A DNA stretch of 64,000 bases from Lepas anatifera (Eukaryota > Arthropoda > Thecostraca > Lepadidae): NCBI GenBank assembly GCA_034440635.1, contig JAOTON010000900.1:231801-295800 (forward strand), written 5' to 3'. Shown piece by piece: positions 49,701-59,165 of this stretch. Within the stretch, counting starts at the first letter, position 1; every line of letters starts with the position of its first letter. Position numbers and translations under genes: made by a program. Below the pieces are notes generated by a model that searched no databases, was not told where the DNA came from, and saw only the letters and a program-made list of their open reading frames with translations.

Positions 49701-52700
49701 CCGTTTACCGTTTTTCGCTACCTGCCGTGGTTCTCGAGATCTTAGGGGCGGGTACCCGCCCCCGTCAATGCGAAGGTGGCTCAGACCCCCGTCAATGCGC
49801 GTGTTAAATAATAATTGTTCAGAATCACTGTAAACCGAAACAAGAACACCCCGGCAGAGAAAAGGACAGTCCATATTCCCCGGCCGGTGCTGCCTTCAAA
49901 TAAAGGGATACAAATGCACGGTAAGAATGGACTTTCTTCTCTGGTTAATAATGAGCCACTAAAACACTCGGGAGGCCCCAGAGCGAGCCGGGCCGGCGCT
50001 CACCATGGCCAGGGTGGCGTTTTTGAAGCGCTTGCAGCTGACTTTAGAGACGATGGGCCGACCGACGTGCGGCGGGGCGGCCGGCGAAGTGCCGATGTAC
50101 TCCTCCCAACTCATCGGCGTCGGCGGCGGCGGCAGCAGCGACGTCCGGTGCACCAGCTGGGGGAGAGACAGCGCGGCACCGGTCACAGGAGTCTCCCGGT
50201 AATAGCACCGGTCATACCGCCCACTACCGGCACTTAGCCAGGGCGTGACCCGGCGCAACACATTAGATTGGCCAGGAAGCTCAATCGGTAATTTATTAAA
50301 TTCAGACAAAAAAACACATAAGCTGTACAAAACATGAACATTAACGCATCCCAACATCATCCATACCGATAATAAGGCCTTAGTTGTTGAATGAGGGGCA
50401 GACCTGTACCAGTGTAACCGGCCGAGCCGGTGCGCCCGGCCAGTAGCGTGCTGAAGGCGGGTTACCTCGCGTCCGTCGTCGGCCTCCAGCTGCTGCTGGC
50501 TGCCGCGGGCGATGCTGTCCAGCAGGGCGCGGTTGCGCTGCAGGTCGTCGGTGGAGAGGTGCTCCCGCCGCTTCCGCGTCTCCAGCACCACCCCGTGCAC
50601 GTCGTAACAGTCGGCCTCGTACTGCCCCACCAGCTCCTGCACACAGGGCACCGACCCCTCGTACTGCCCCACCAGCTCCTGTACACTGGAGACCGACCCC
50701 TCGTACTGACCCACCAGCTCCTGCACACAGGGCACCGACCCCTCGTACTGACCCACCAGCTCCTGCACACCGGGCACCGACCCCTCGTACTGCCCCACCA
50801 GCTCCTGCACACAGGGCACCGACCCCTCGTACTGACCCACCAGCTCCCGTACACTGGAGACCGACCCCTCGTACTGACCCACCAGCTCCTGCACACAGGG
50901 CACCGACCCCTCGTACTGACCCACCAGCTCCTGCACACCGGGCACCGACCCCTCGTACTGCCCCACCAGCTCCTGCACACAGGGCACCGACCCCTCGTAC
51001 TGACCCACCAGCTCCCGTACACTGGAGACCGACCCCTCGTACTGACCCACCAGCTCCTGCACACAGGGCACCGACCCCTCGTACTGACCCACCAGCTCCT
51101 GCACACAGGGCACCGACCCCTCGTACTGACCCACCAGCTCCTGCACACAGGGCACCGACCCCTCGTACTGACCCACCAGCTCCTGCACACAGGGCACCGA
51201 CCCCTCGTACTGACCCACCAGCTCCTACACACAGGGCACCGACCCCTCGTACTGACCCACCAGCTCCTACACACAGGGCACCGGCCCCTCGTACTGACCC
51301 ACCAGCTCCTACACACAGGGCACCGACCCCTCGTACTGACCCACCAGCTCCTGCACACAGGGGCGTCAGCGGGGCACGACACAAAGGGGACCGACTCCCG
51401 CACCAGAGACACAGAGAGTTGACCCTGCACCGAGACACACACAGGGCCGCTGTCCGCACAGAGAGGGCCCACAGGACCGACCCCGCACCAGAGACACAGA
51501 GCGTCGACCCTGCACCGAGACACACAGGGCCGTGTCCGCACAGAGAGGGCCCACAGGACCGACCCCGCACCAGAGACACAGAGCGTCGACCCTGCACCGA
51601 GATACACACAGGGCCGTGTCCGCACAGAGAGGGCCCACAGGACCGACCCCGCACCAGAGACACAGAGCGTCGACCCTGCACCGAGATACACACAGGGCCG
51701 CTGTCCGCACAGAGAGGGCCCACAGGACCGACCCGCACCAGAGACACAGAGCGTCGACCCTGCACCGAGATACACACAGGGCCGCTGTCCGCACAGAGAG
51801 GGCCCACAGGACCGACCCCGCACCAGAGACACAGAGCGTCGACGGAGCGTGCAGCTTTAAGTCTAGTGCTCTCTCGTCCTGAGACATACGCATGGTTATC
51901 TCCCGGAATTTGTATTATCATAATCTTCGTTTCGTGAAGGAAACAAGCCCGCAAACAACAGCTATGACGCAGAAAAGCCCACCTGTTTGTACATGTAACT
52001 TCCAGAAAAAGTGTCCTCTCGTTGTTGTTCCACTAAAATAGAGCTCATAATGAAGGACGATCAGCCTTGAAGTACACCAGAGGTTATGCACAGCGCGCTT
52101 ACCCTAGTTATTCGTCTTAACAATTATTTAAGTATCCTACGCCGTCACGGGGTGGAACCAGCCTCACCTTTCGGTCGGAGCGGAAGAACCAGCCCTGCTG
52201 GGAGCGTGTGAAGGTGATGGATTTGGTAGACATCTGCGCGGAGACGATGTCACTGCTCATCAGGATGTCAATCTCTTCCTCCACCTCCAGCTCCGTCTCC
52301 TGTCGTCATCAGCGGACTCAGCACCACCAGTACCATCCAGTACTGAGGTACCTCAGTACCACCAGTACCACCAGCACCACCAGTACCTCAGTACCACCAG
52401 TACCATCCAGTACTGAGGCACCTCAGTACGTACCGACAGCATCGTCCACTCGGACCAGCGGCGCTCACTATCCGTCCCACCATGTAAGGGATATCAAACA
52501 AGCACTTCATTGGCAGCTTACTGATTACACCATGCCATCCTTCACACATCCCAACACTTACTTTACAAAAGCCAGCTGGGCAATCATCAGGAAAAAATCG
52601 AACCCAGCTTTACATCACCGTGAGAAACAACATAAAACCAGCATTGGCACCAGCCTAAGACAGGACCCTGGACAGAAAAAGCCCACGAACGAGGCCACAC

Positions 52701-55700
52701 GCTGCCCGTGTGTGTCGAGCATCGGCACGGCGCGGACTTCTCAGGGAGGCATCACGTACCTCGTAGCGCACCGTCTGGAACACGCGCAGCTTGTTGTCCA
52801 GCACGGAGAGCGACTCGGCCGGAGGGGCGTCGCCGTTGAAGAGGAAGCTGACGTCGCCGCGCTCCCACTTAAAGTCGGCGAAGTCCACCAGCGTGGTGTC
52901 CAACCGGATGGAGGCGCCGCGCTTGTAGATCTTGCAGGTGTCGGACGGCAGGATCCGGTGCAGCAGCGGCACTGGAGGACACGGCGGCGGTTCACAGACC
53001 AGGGGATCGGAACAGAACATCCAGCTCACAGAGGCTAGCAAAGGCAGCACAGTCGGCACTTGAAATCCACATGGACTGACCCCAAGTTTGGAAGTCCCAC
53101 TTGATCTCCATGTAGAAGTCGGGGATCTGGCGAAGGGCTGAGACCAGCTCCGGCCGACGCTGGCTCATCTGTTCTCGCGACTGGCTCTTCAGCTTCCGCA
53201 GCAACATCGACACTGGGGGTCCACAGGGAACGGGTCGGTAAACACAGCCAGGGTCTCCCGGCTTCAGCGGCCCCAGTGAACGAACAGCGACCACAGCAGC
53301 ATCGACACTGGGGGTACACAGGGAACGGGTCGGTAAACACAGCCAGTGTCTCCCGGCTTCAGCGGCCCCAGTGAACGAACAGCGACCACAGTGCAGGTGG
53401 CCGAGGTGGTGACAACAGTTCTGAATGTGAGGGGATGATGTCACACTTAAAATGCAGATACTCCACTGGCACTGCCGTTACTACGACCTGCATGCAAACA
53501 AACAGCTTTCCAGCTTCAAATTAAACAAAACCAGCTTCCCCTCAGCTCTGTTCGTTTATCCCAAGTATGGCGATCGACAGCGTGAGCGCGAACATTTTCG
53601 CTCTCCTGAACTTTGGCTACGATACCAGCCACTGCGCCCCGCCGTTGCCGGTACAGAGTCGTGGCCGTGCCGGCGGCCGGCGCCGAGTGCGGCGGAGAGT
53701 TACCGGTGTCGCGGTCGCCGTAGCTGATGGCCTCAGCCAGCGGGCTCCAGCCGTGCATGTTGCGGATCTTGACGGTGGCCTCCCTGGTCAGCAGCAGCTC
53801 CACCAGCTCTGTAACAGCCGGAGCACTGGTCACGCGGCGGGCGGCGCCAAACCGCACGCACAGCTGTCCACTGGTCACGCGGCGGGAGGCGCCAAACCGC
53901 ACGCACAGTTGTGCACTGGTCAATATCTTTACAACACATCAAAGAAAAATGTTAAACTTAAGACAATTAAACCAACTATTTGAGTTGATAGTACCTACCG
54001 AGCCGAAACTAGGAATAGCATAAAGCCACTGCATGACGTAGAAATTACCGTGAAAAACGTCGGGAAAAAAAAACCCTTTATTCCAAAAAAACAACCCAAC
54101 TTAAAAAATTTAAAAATAATATAAAAGGGAAAAAAAAATATTTTTTTTTTTTTTTACTTCCGTTCTGTTTGGTCCACAAAAATTGAATATAAGTTGATAC
54201 GATGTTCGATGGCCTGCTTCTTGGAATTATTGATGCAAAATGGAGCTAATACACAGATATTATACATTCGGGCACGGCCATTCATGAGAATCATTACAAT
54301 ACAATATGTGAAAATAAGTTCTTGGTTAGTATGGACAAGACCTCCAATGCTCACATTATGATCAGTAATGATGTTTTCACCAATTGTAAGGGAGGATTCT
54401 AATGAAGAGCTATGCCCGAATATATGATCTCAGAGTATTAGCTGCCTGTTGCATTCAGGATTCGAGGATACCGGCCATTAAACATCTTATCAACTTATAA
54501 TCATGTTCCCCAGCTCAGCACGGTGAAATATATCAAATTTTGAAACCAACAGAGAATTAATATACATTAGCTACAAGAGTTGAAGACAATTTCCCCCATC
54601 AATTTCACCTATATTTGTACAAGTCATTCATCATTGCATTAATGCACTGTAGCATTCATGTCATTGTATTGGTTTGTATCAGTTTTCATATGGACTCACC
54701 TTTGCGCCCTAGCATGACTGCCAGATGCAGAGGCGTGTTCCCTGAAACACCACAGAGGTCTTAAGGAATAAACCCGTGCGGAAAACCATGACTGCCAGAT
54801 GCAGAGGGTGTTCCCTGAAACACCACAGAGGTACGTAAAGGAAACATAAAACAGTCATCAGGATGGGGGAGAGAGATGCTTCACGGTGCAGTAGCGAAAC
54901 ATTATTCTCTCAAGTAGAATGGATTTCAAGCAAAAGTCTTATAGGCATAGGAAAGTTTATTTGAAACAAAACAGCACAGGAAATATTAACCTGTCAAAAA
55001 CAAGGAACACAACCATATATACGCAAAATAGCAAAGTACACCAAATCCGGAATTTGACAATTTCAGTGGGAAAACAGCGGTCCTTGTCCCCAAAAATATA
55101 TATAACCAAACAATGGGAATAATGAACAATGATTACGGACACTTTTTCCAGAAATGGGAACTTTGATTCCAAAGATGAAAACACATTTAAAAAAATTCAG
55201 CACACCAGCAGAAAACAAACTCAGCTGTCCTCTGCCTCGTCGATTTATACTCTTTGTGAAATATTGGGAGGGCAGGGGGTCATTAAATTAGCGAAGCCGC
55301 CCCTGAATTTTACCTCAGCTACTTATTTCCCTAACCTTCACGATCGCAATCCACTGGAGAGTAGCAGCGAAAAATTGCACTAAAGCGATTTGTCCATGTC
55401 AGATTTGCACAGATGGTACACCTGTTCTTAATTGGCCCATCTCCTCAAATCCTGGATGCACCATATGGCAAAAAACACAGTGATTTTATATTCGGGCACA
55501 GCCCTTCCTCAGAAGCTTTATGAAGATAGTTGATAAGAGAAACTCTTGGTTGTGGTGTGAGCCGGGATCTCGAATCGAGTTTCTTACACATCATTTAGTC
55601 GGAATTGGGGGCCAGGTGGCCTAGCAGCTTCATTGTCTGTCCTCAGATAAGATAGCATGGATTACCGTGGGTTCAATCCCAACGGCGGGAAATCGTTTTC

Positions 55701-56619
55701 CGTGTCCGATCTGACCCGGTGGAGAGGATCCTTAAACACCCACGCCAATACTCCCTGTAATCAGGCAAGTGTGCCTGCTGGGAGTGGCCTTAATAATATA
55801 AGACAAAAATAAAGAAAATAAACCCTAAAAACTGAATGCAGTGGCAATACTCTGGCTTCCTTTAGCCCAAGGATTATATTCGCAATGGGGAAAGACTGGA
55901 CGGGTAGAATTATGGCTTGCAACCAATCAGATTACTGCAACCACACGGGAAGTATTCCTTTGGAGTTTGAAATAAGGCAATCAGCCCCTTTACTTTGAAA
56001 TTTAAAGCCGGCGGAGATTTTATACCGAGAGCTTTAGGTGAAATTTCACATGCCAATAGTGGTTTCTCAACACGCTCTTCAAAACGGATGTCCCAGTGCA
56101 AAACCCATTATAAAAGTAGGACACTCCCTTTAACCCTATCAGAGGAATGAAGAGAGGTACAATCATTGCAAATTGACCAGTTTGTAGAAACTACTGTTTG
56201 TAATTCCTCGGAGCGGCAGAAAATTCAGGAACATCACCCCGTCACTTCATTTAAATGCTTACACCTGTGTTCCCAGTCTTGGATAATTGTTCCCATGATC
56301 GGGTATGCAGTCATTTTTGTGAATGCTGACCATAGCTTCCGCCACTGGTGTATTATTGAGACTTCAATAACTCTGGCTACTACAGAGCCACCAAAATTAT
56401 ACAGCTATGTCACGCACCTCAGAAAATACTATCACATTAAAACTTACCGTGTAAATCTTTCCCATTTATATCATGATGATCTAACAAATAAACAACCCTT
56501 TTCCTATTTCCTTTAAATACATTTTCATGCAGTGGATAGACCAAACTAACAGGGCTATCTTCAGGGCTTGGACTCCTCACGGAGGCATTTGCACGGTTAG
56601 GTTGGCTAGTAGCCATCAT
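46757..56619 (-). CDS. ANKRD13C: ANKRD13C orthologue, 11 coding exons, intact
   Basis: The protein matches the ankyrin repeat domain 13C family. In mammals this is an ER-associated, chaperone-like factor that controls biogenesis and surface export of certain GPCRs; that role is family knowledge and is not visible here. Coding exons on the minus strand are 56448-56619, 54700-54741, 53704-53808, 53081-53212, 52760-52971, 52168-52299, 50466-50636, 50004-50156, 48545-48674, 47277-47394 and 46757-46772. Every junction is GT-AG and keeps phase, giving 1383 nt including the stop, or 460 aa. Ankyrin repeats cover about residues 58-106 (NTPLHLAVMLG, GWSPLAEAISYGD). The GPCR-chaperone domain covers about 110-455, with DILMSSDI, RKRREHL, SWEEYI, APFKHF and PPGFPVKL. 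The C-terminus RFPDL is family-typical. The protein is about 80 aa shorter than the human one, all at the N-terminus. The start is MMATS; an upstream non-coding exon is possible. Introns carry many minisatellites and one TTAA element. Confidence 0.9.
46787..46925. repeat. Three-copy repeat next to the exon 11 acceptor
   Basis: The unit CAGGTCATCTCCTCGGCACG then AGTAAACCCC (about 42 bp) lies in the 3' end of ANKRD13C intron 10. Confidence 0.75.
47277..47394 (-). CDS. ANKRD13C: ANKRD13C coding exon 10
   Basis: Encodes DIPLIPAITAQITFQDFRFE, then EGHPAELFSIPSDYTEDAT. The acceptor is CGACAG|AC and the donor ACCAG|GTCAGA. The donor region is duplicated 32 bp downstream. Without splicing the frame would read on to a stop at 47159, but the splice to 46772 restores the conserved C-terminus. 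Confidence 0.88.
47404..47612. repeat. About 10-copy 20-bp minisatellite in intron 9
   Basis: The unit is CACTGGTCACCCACAGCACA, with shorter variants. It begins right beside the exon 10 acceptor. Confidence 0.88.
48545..48674 (-). CDS. ANKRD13C: ANKRD13C coding exon 9
   Basis: Encodes SQQFPLTVGMLLDVLDVIAP, FKHFSKLQQFVQ and KLPPGFPVKL, nearly identical to vertebrate 13C. The acceptor is CCTGGCAG|AGT and the donor CTCG|GTGAGC. Three to four tandem partial copies of its first 18 nt and acceptor lie upstream. Confidence 0.92.
48661..48955. repeat. 62-bp tandem repeat overlapping exon 9 acceptor
   Basis: GGGAACTGCTGACTCTGCCA starts copies at 48661 and 48723, with variants near 48784, 48859 and 48930. 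The first copy is the true 5' end of exon 9; the others duplicate its first 18 nt and the CCTGGCAG acceptor. Confidence 0.85.
48967..49803 (-). mobile_element. TTAA-flanked MITE, family 2 copy b, inside ANKRD13C intron 8
   Basis: TTAA at 48963-48966 and 49804-49807 with the same CACGCGCATTGACGGGGG termini, 837 bp. It lies between ANKRD13C exons 9 and 8, in the array-rich intron. Confidence 0.85.
50004..50156 (-). CDS. ANKRD13C: ANKRD13C coding exon 8
   Basis: Encodes LVHRTSLLPPPPTPMSWEEY, then IGTSP, APPHVGRPIV and KRFKNATLAM. The PPP-x-T-W/SWEEYI motif is diagnostic for the family. The acceptor is CCCCCAG|CTG and the donor ATG|GTGAGC. Phase is 0. Confidence 0.92.
50466..50636 (-). CDS. ANKRD13C: ANKRD13C coding exon 7
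   Basis: Encodes ELVGQYEADCYDVHGVVLE, TRKRREHLSTDDLQRN and the Q-rich SQQQLEADDGRE. With the acceptor at GTGTGCAG|GAG the join to exon 6 (RSDRK-ELVGQYE) matches the family spacing (DKTERVGNFLA). The exon's first 21 nt and acceptor are the end unit of an 18-copy 42-bp array, so the exon could extend upstream in frame. The 171-bp version is the conserved-length choice. Confidence 0.85.
50622..51363. repeat. 18-copy 42-bp minisatellite containing a splice acceptor
   Basis: Unit on the minus strand: GAGCTGGTGGGTCAGTACGA, then GGGGTCGGTGCCCTGTGTGCAG. The end unit is the start of ANKRD13C exon 7. Variant units (TACACTGGAG, CACACCGGGC) alternate in a four-unit, 168-bp higher-order pattern at copies 2-5 and 6-9. 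Confidence 0.95.
51401..51842. repeat. 84-85-bp minisatellite, five full copies
   Basis: CACCAGAGACACAGAGCGTC recurs at 51401, 51486, 51568, 51652, 51736 and 51821. It follows the 42-bp array in intron 6 of ANKRD13C. Confidence 0.9.
52168..52299 (-). CDS. ANKRD13C: ANKRD13C coding exon 6
   Basis: Encodes ETELEVEEEIDILMSSDI, STKSITFTRSQQGWFF and RSDRK. The DILMSSDIxSAxxSTKSIxFTR stretch is characteristic of the 13C paralogue rather than 13A, B or D. The acceptor is CGACAG|GAG and the donor AAG|GTGAGG. It is in phase 0 at both ends. Confidence 0.92.
52321..52436. repeat. CCACCAGTA-type short tandem repeat in intron 5
   Basis: ACCACCAGTACC and CCATCCAGTACTGAGG alternate just upstream of exon 6. 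Confidence 0.8.
52760..52971 (-). CDS. ANKRD13C: ANKRD13C coding exon 5
   Basis: Encodes PLLHRILPSDTCKIYKRG, RLDTTLVDFADF, FLFNGDAP and VLDNKLRVFQ, all strongly family-like. The acceptor is CCTCCAG|TG and the donor GAG|GTACGT (phase 0). Confidence 0.92.
53081..53212 (-). CDS. ANKRD13C: ANKRD13C coding exon 4
   Basis: Encodes LLRKLKSQSRE through DFYMEIKWDFQTW, the linker and start of the GPCR-chaperone domain. The acceptor is CCCCCAG|TG and the donor TGGG|GTCAGT. The acceptor and the first 17 nt are repeated 95 bp upstream by a tandem duplication. Confidence 0.9.
53206..53395. repeat. 95-bp tandem duplication overlapping exon 4 acceptor
   Basis: 53206-53300 and 53301-53395 are nearly identical. 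Both contain CCCCCAG followed by TGTCGATG, so the acceptor and first codons of exon 4 exist twice. Confidence 0.9.
53704..53808 (-). CDS. ANKRD13C: ANKRD13C coding exon 3
   Basis: Encodes residues 72-106, including ELVELLLTREATVKIRN and GWSPLAEAISYGDRDT, the second ankyrin unit. The acceptor is GTTACAG|AG and the donor ACCG|GTAACT. Phase is consistent with both neighbours. Confidence 0.9.
53815..53925. repeat. Two-copy repeat upstream of exon 3
   Basis: CACTGGTCACGCGGCGGG and GCGCCAAACCGCACGCACAG occur twice, about 48 bp apart. Confidence 0.8.
54700..54741 (-). CDS. ANKRD13C: ANKRD13C coding exon 2 (42 bp micro-exon)
   Basis: Encodes the ankyrin core NTPLHLAVMLGRK between acceptor GTTTCAG and donor AAAG|GTGAGT. 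It begins in phase 1 and ends in phase 1, joining exons 1 and 3 exactly. It is too short for a standard ORF list. A defective copy of its 5' part and acceptor lies 73 bp upstream in the intron. Confidence 0.88.
54714..54832. repeat. 73-bp-spaced duplicate of exon 2
   Basis: ATGACTGCCAGATGCAGAGG to CACCACAGAGGT occurs at exon 2 and again at about 54788-54831. The copy has one base deleted inside the exon part and no donor. Confidence 0.88.
55608..55805 (+). mobile_element. tRNA-derived SINE, second family
   Basis: The A-box-like TGGCCTAGCAGC and a perfect B-box core, GGGTTCAATCCC, are followed by a conserved tail (TCTGACCCGGTGGAGAGGAT, then CTGGGAGTGGCCTTAATAAT). A second copy lies at about 36955-37140 on the minus strand, sharing nearly the whole length. 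No target-site duplication is obvious here. Confidence 0.75.
56448..56619 (-). CDS. ANKRD13C: ANKRD13C coding exon 1
   Basis: Encodes residues 1-57, ending NGKDLH plus one base. The YPLHENVFKG segment aligns with the YPVHECVFKG region that precedes ankyrin repeat 1 in the family. The donor is CACG|GTAAGT. Two adjacent ATG codons start the frame. An acceptor-like TTTCAACAG lies just upstream (exon edge about 56636), so 5' UTR splicing from a separate leader exon is plausible. Confidence 0.85.
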
Positions 56620-57075
56620 TGTTTTTTTAGCAATGCCTGTTGAAATATTGTCCTATAATGATTCTGGCAGCATCGAATGCAAAGAACACGATTGTTGAGG
56701 CCCCGTCTGGAAAAAGGCAAACGTCAGCTCAGCATCTGGGAAAACACACAAATGACAAATGTGACAGCAATAAAATCGGTAGCCGATTCACAGCAATGAT
56801 GCTTGACTGAAGTTTGGCCCCACTGGGCTAGTTGTCCAACATACATGAGCAATTTCAGAACTCTCTATTTCCAGAACAGCAGAAGCTGACACGCATCCAC
56901 ACAAATACACATATATTGCTATTGAACTCAGCAAAACACAGGCAAACAACGCACTAGCAGAAGATCGATGTAACTCAGTGAGACAGAGAGAGACAAGGAG
57001 GGGATAGAGACGAGCACGGAATGCGATGCACCGCCTCCACCCGCAGATGAGCCCTCTGGAAGCAGCATATTGCGT

Positions 57076-57095
57076 CAAAAAAAAAAAAAAAAAAA
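57076..57095. repeat. Poly(A) run of about 20
   Basis: A20 on the plus strand at the edge between AT-rich DNA and the CpG-rich block 57096-57385. Confidence 0.85.
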
Positions 57096-57385
57096 CCGGA
57101 GCCATAGAGCCCTGCTGCTGGAGGTCCGCAGGGAAGTCATCCGGGGCCGGGACGGTTCTCCGGGGGGCGCCGGACTTCCGGGAGCGAAGACAGGGTGGCG
57201 CTCGGCTGTTGAGCCGATGAGCTGCTCTGCCGTCGGTCCAGTAGGACGTCGTCCTGGGAGAGGTGTCCGCGGATCGACGAGGAGCCCCGCTGTTGCTGCC
57301 CGGGCGGGCGAAGCGTCGGGCGGTCCGCTGAGGAGCCGGGAGGCGTTGCGGTTGACGGGTGGTTCGTCCGTCATCGGGGACTTAC

Positions 57386-57480
57386 CTCGGAAGTTTTTAT
57401 TGGGGGTACAATTTTCGCGCTGTGGGGTCGCCTCCGTACTTCACTTGCTTTTGTTAGGTTGTCACTAGCTTTTTTGGATG
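57386..57480 (-). promoter_or_regulatory. Possible 5' leader exon of ANKRD13C
   Basis: On the minus strand a good donor, CCGAG|GTAAGT, sits at 57386/57385, beside CpG-rich DNA (57100-57380). Exon 1 has a usable acceptor at 56637. Joining them would give a spliced non-coding leader, common in animal genes. No transcript evidence is available and the upstream limit is arbitrary. Alternatively the CpG-rich block could hold an unrecognised disordered exon: one frame reads DDVLLDRRQSSSSAQQPS before a stop. Confidence 0.3.
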
Positions 57481-57499
57481 ATTGTAAAACGTGCTGTCT

Positions 57500-58319
57500 A
57501 CAGCAGCATTATTAATTTAGTCCATAAATAGCAAATGAAAATATTACTATTAGCGATTAGAATTTTTATCATTAATTTACTAAACAAGCGCGACTCCAGC
57601 ACCGCAGGGCACCCCCTTGCCCCTTTCAACTCCCTGTAACTGCCACTGGCACTAACAACTCAGCCAGGCTCATTAGTTACCATGTCCAAGAAACAACCCT
57701 GTTCGATCCTCCCAGCTTAATGACCTCTCCTCCCATAGGAGCTGCTGGCCCATCATGGTAGGTGCTGCTGGTATTTGGCACCGCTTGCGCACACTGGGGC
57801 TGCTGCCCAGTGACTGGTTGGGCACTTGGCCCTCCTGGTGCGTCAGCATGGCTGGGTCTGCATGCTGCCACTGCCAGCGCCATGCAGCTATGCCAGCTTC
57901 AGGTCGATCATTGGAGACATGATGTGGTGGCGAAGGCTTGAGGTTGTGCAGCGTCGGCGGTGGGTGGGATTGGATGTGTGTGGCGGTGCTGTGGCCACTG
58001 GGCAGCGCTGATGCTGGGCTGCTGGGCGGTGTGAGTGCTGAGCCATGGAGCGGTGCTGCTGAAGCATTGCAGCCTCTCTATGTTTCACAGAGCGTTGTCC
58101 GGGCTTGACAGAAGGCCTCTCATTGTCTGTGTGGTGGTGCTTAGTGACAATAGCCACTAACCCATGAATTTATTTTACTTTTCTTTTCCCATATTGCTTT
58201 CTTTCTGAACATGACTGACAGGTCATGCTATTACCTCAGCACCACATTTCCTGCTACATAATTGTGGATGTTCCCTGCTTGTGTGACTTGCCCTCTCTGC
58301 AAAATCCACTTGCCTGGGG
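57500..58319. other. Region between ANKRD13C and TBCE copy; nothing recognised
   Basis: 57720-58090 is GC-rich with short Gln/His/Pro-rich minus-strand frames. No family is recognised. Confidence 0.4.
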
Positions 58320-58351
58320 TTTTTTTTTTTTTTCATCATATTTTTTTTATT
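58320..58351 (-). terminator. Poly(A) signal plus genomic A-tract downstream of the TBCE copy
   Basis: Read on the minus strand, AATAAA (58346-58351) is followed 12 nt later by about 14 consecutive A. This is the signature of an integrated polyadenylated transcript. The roughly 810 bp between it and the TBCE stop would be the 3' UTR. No target-site duplication was found. Confidence 0.5.
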
Positions 58352-59165
58352 GATTTTCTCCAAGATAAAGACAAGAAACGAGGAAAAAAGAGCAGGCATA
58401 AGAACACAAACTTCATCAAAGAGGAATAATGGCAGTTGAGAGCAAATAAAAGCAAAAAACAACAACAAAAACAAAACCAAGCGCAGCAAACATAAGAGAT
58501 AACACACAATACAATGCAAATAATGTGATACAAAACAAAAAAGAAAGAATAGTGCATACTGCTTGAAACAAGTAATACAGCTAGATGATCATAATAATGC
58601 AAGTACATGCACGAGGCAAAAATAATAGAAATAACAAATCCAAATTAGAACAAAACAAGCTCTGCAGAGCAAGAACTTTCCTAGAAGGCAAAAACAGACA
58701 AACAAAGTAAGGCAAAAACAAAAGCAGGTTTAGAAAACAAAACAAAACGTGCACAGATTGCCAAAACTCAGATTACCACAGAGCGAGAACCTAACAAGAG
58801 GCAAATAGACAAAACAAAAAATATGATCAAATAAAAGTAATGAAAGAGACATGAGAGTGGTTGCTGAGAAAATATCCTAGTTGAGAGTCTGTGTCTTAAG
58901 TTTATGTTTTAAAGTTTAAGGCCCACATATGCGGCAGAACAAAGACAACAAAAAGTATACCGAAATCATAGACAGAAACGTTATATGAAGCAAACAATGA
59001 GACAAATGTTCGAGAATTAAATCCGGGCCGATTGAAGAGGTGACATGGCAGACTGAGCCACCGCCAAGGACGGATTCTCTGAAGTAGCTACACAGCCAGC
59101 AGAGGGCCCACCTCCCACCAGTGATCAGTGAGCAGGCGCCCCGTCACCAGCGGCTCCAGTCCGAG

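Noticed and set aside
50622..51842. CRISPR array
   Set aside because: Repeats are head-to-tail without unique spacers and lie in a eukaryotic intron; no cas genes.
50380..51954. 524-aa and 456-aa minus-strand frames
   Set aside because: Other frames of the 42-bp and 84-bp arrays. Only the frame shared with exon 7 has biological support.
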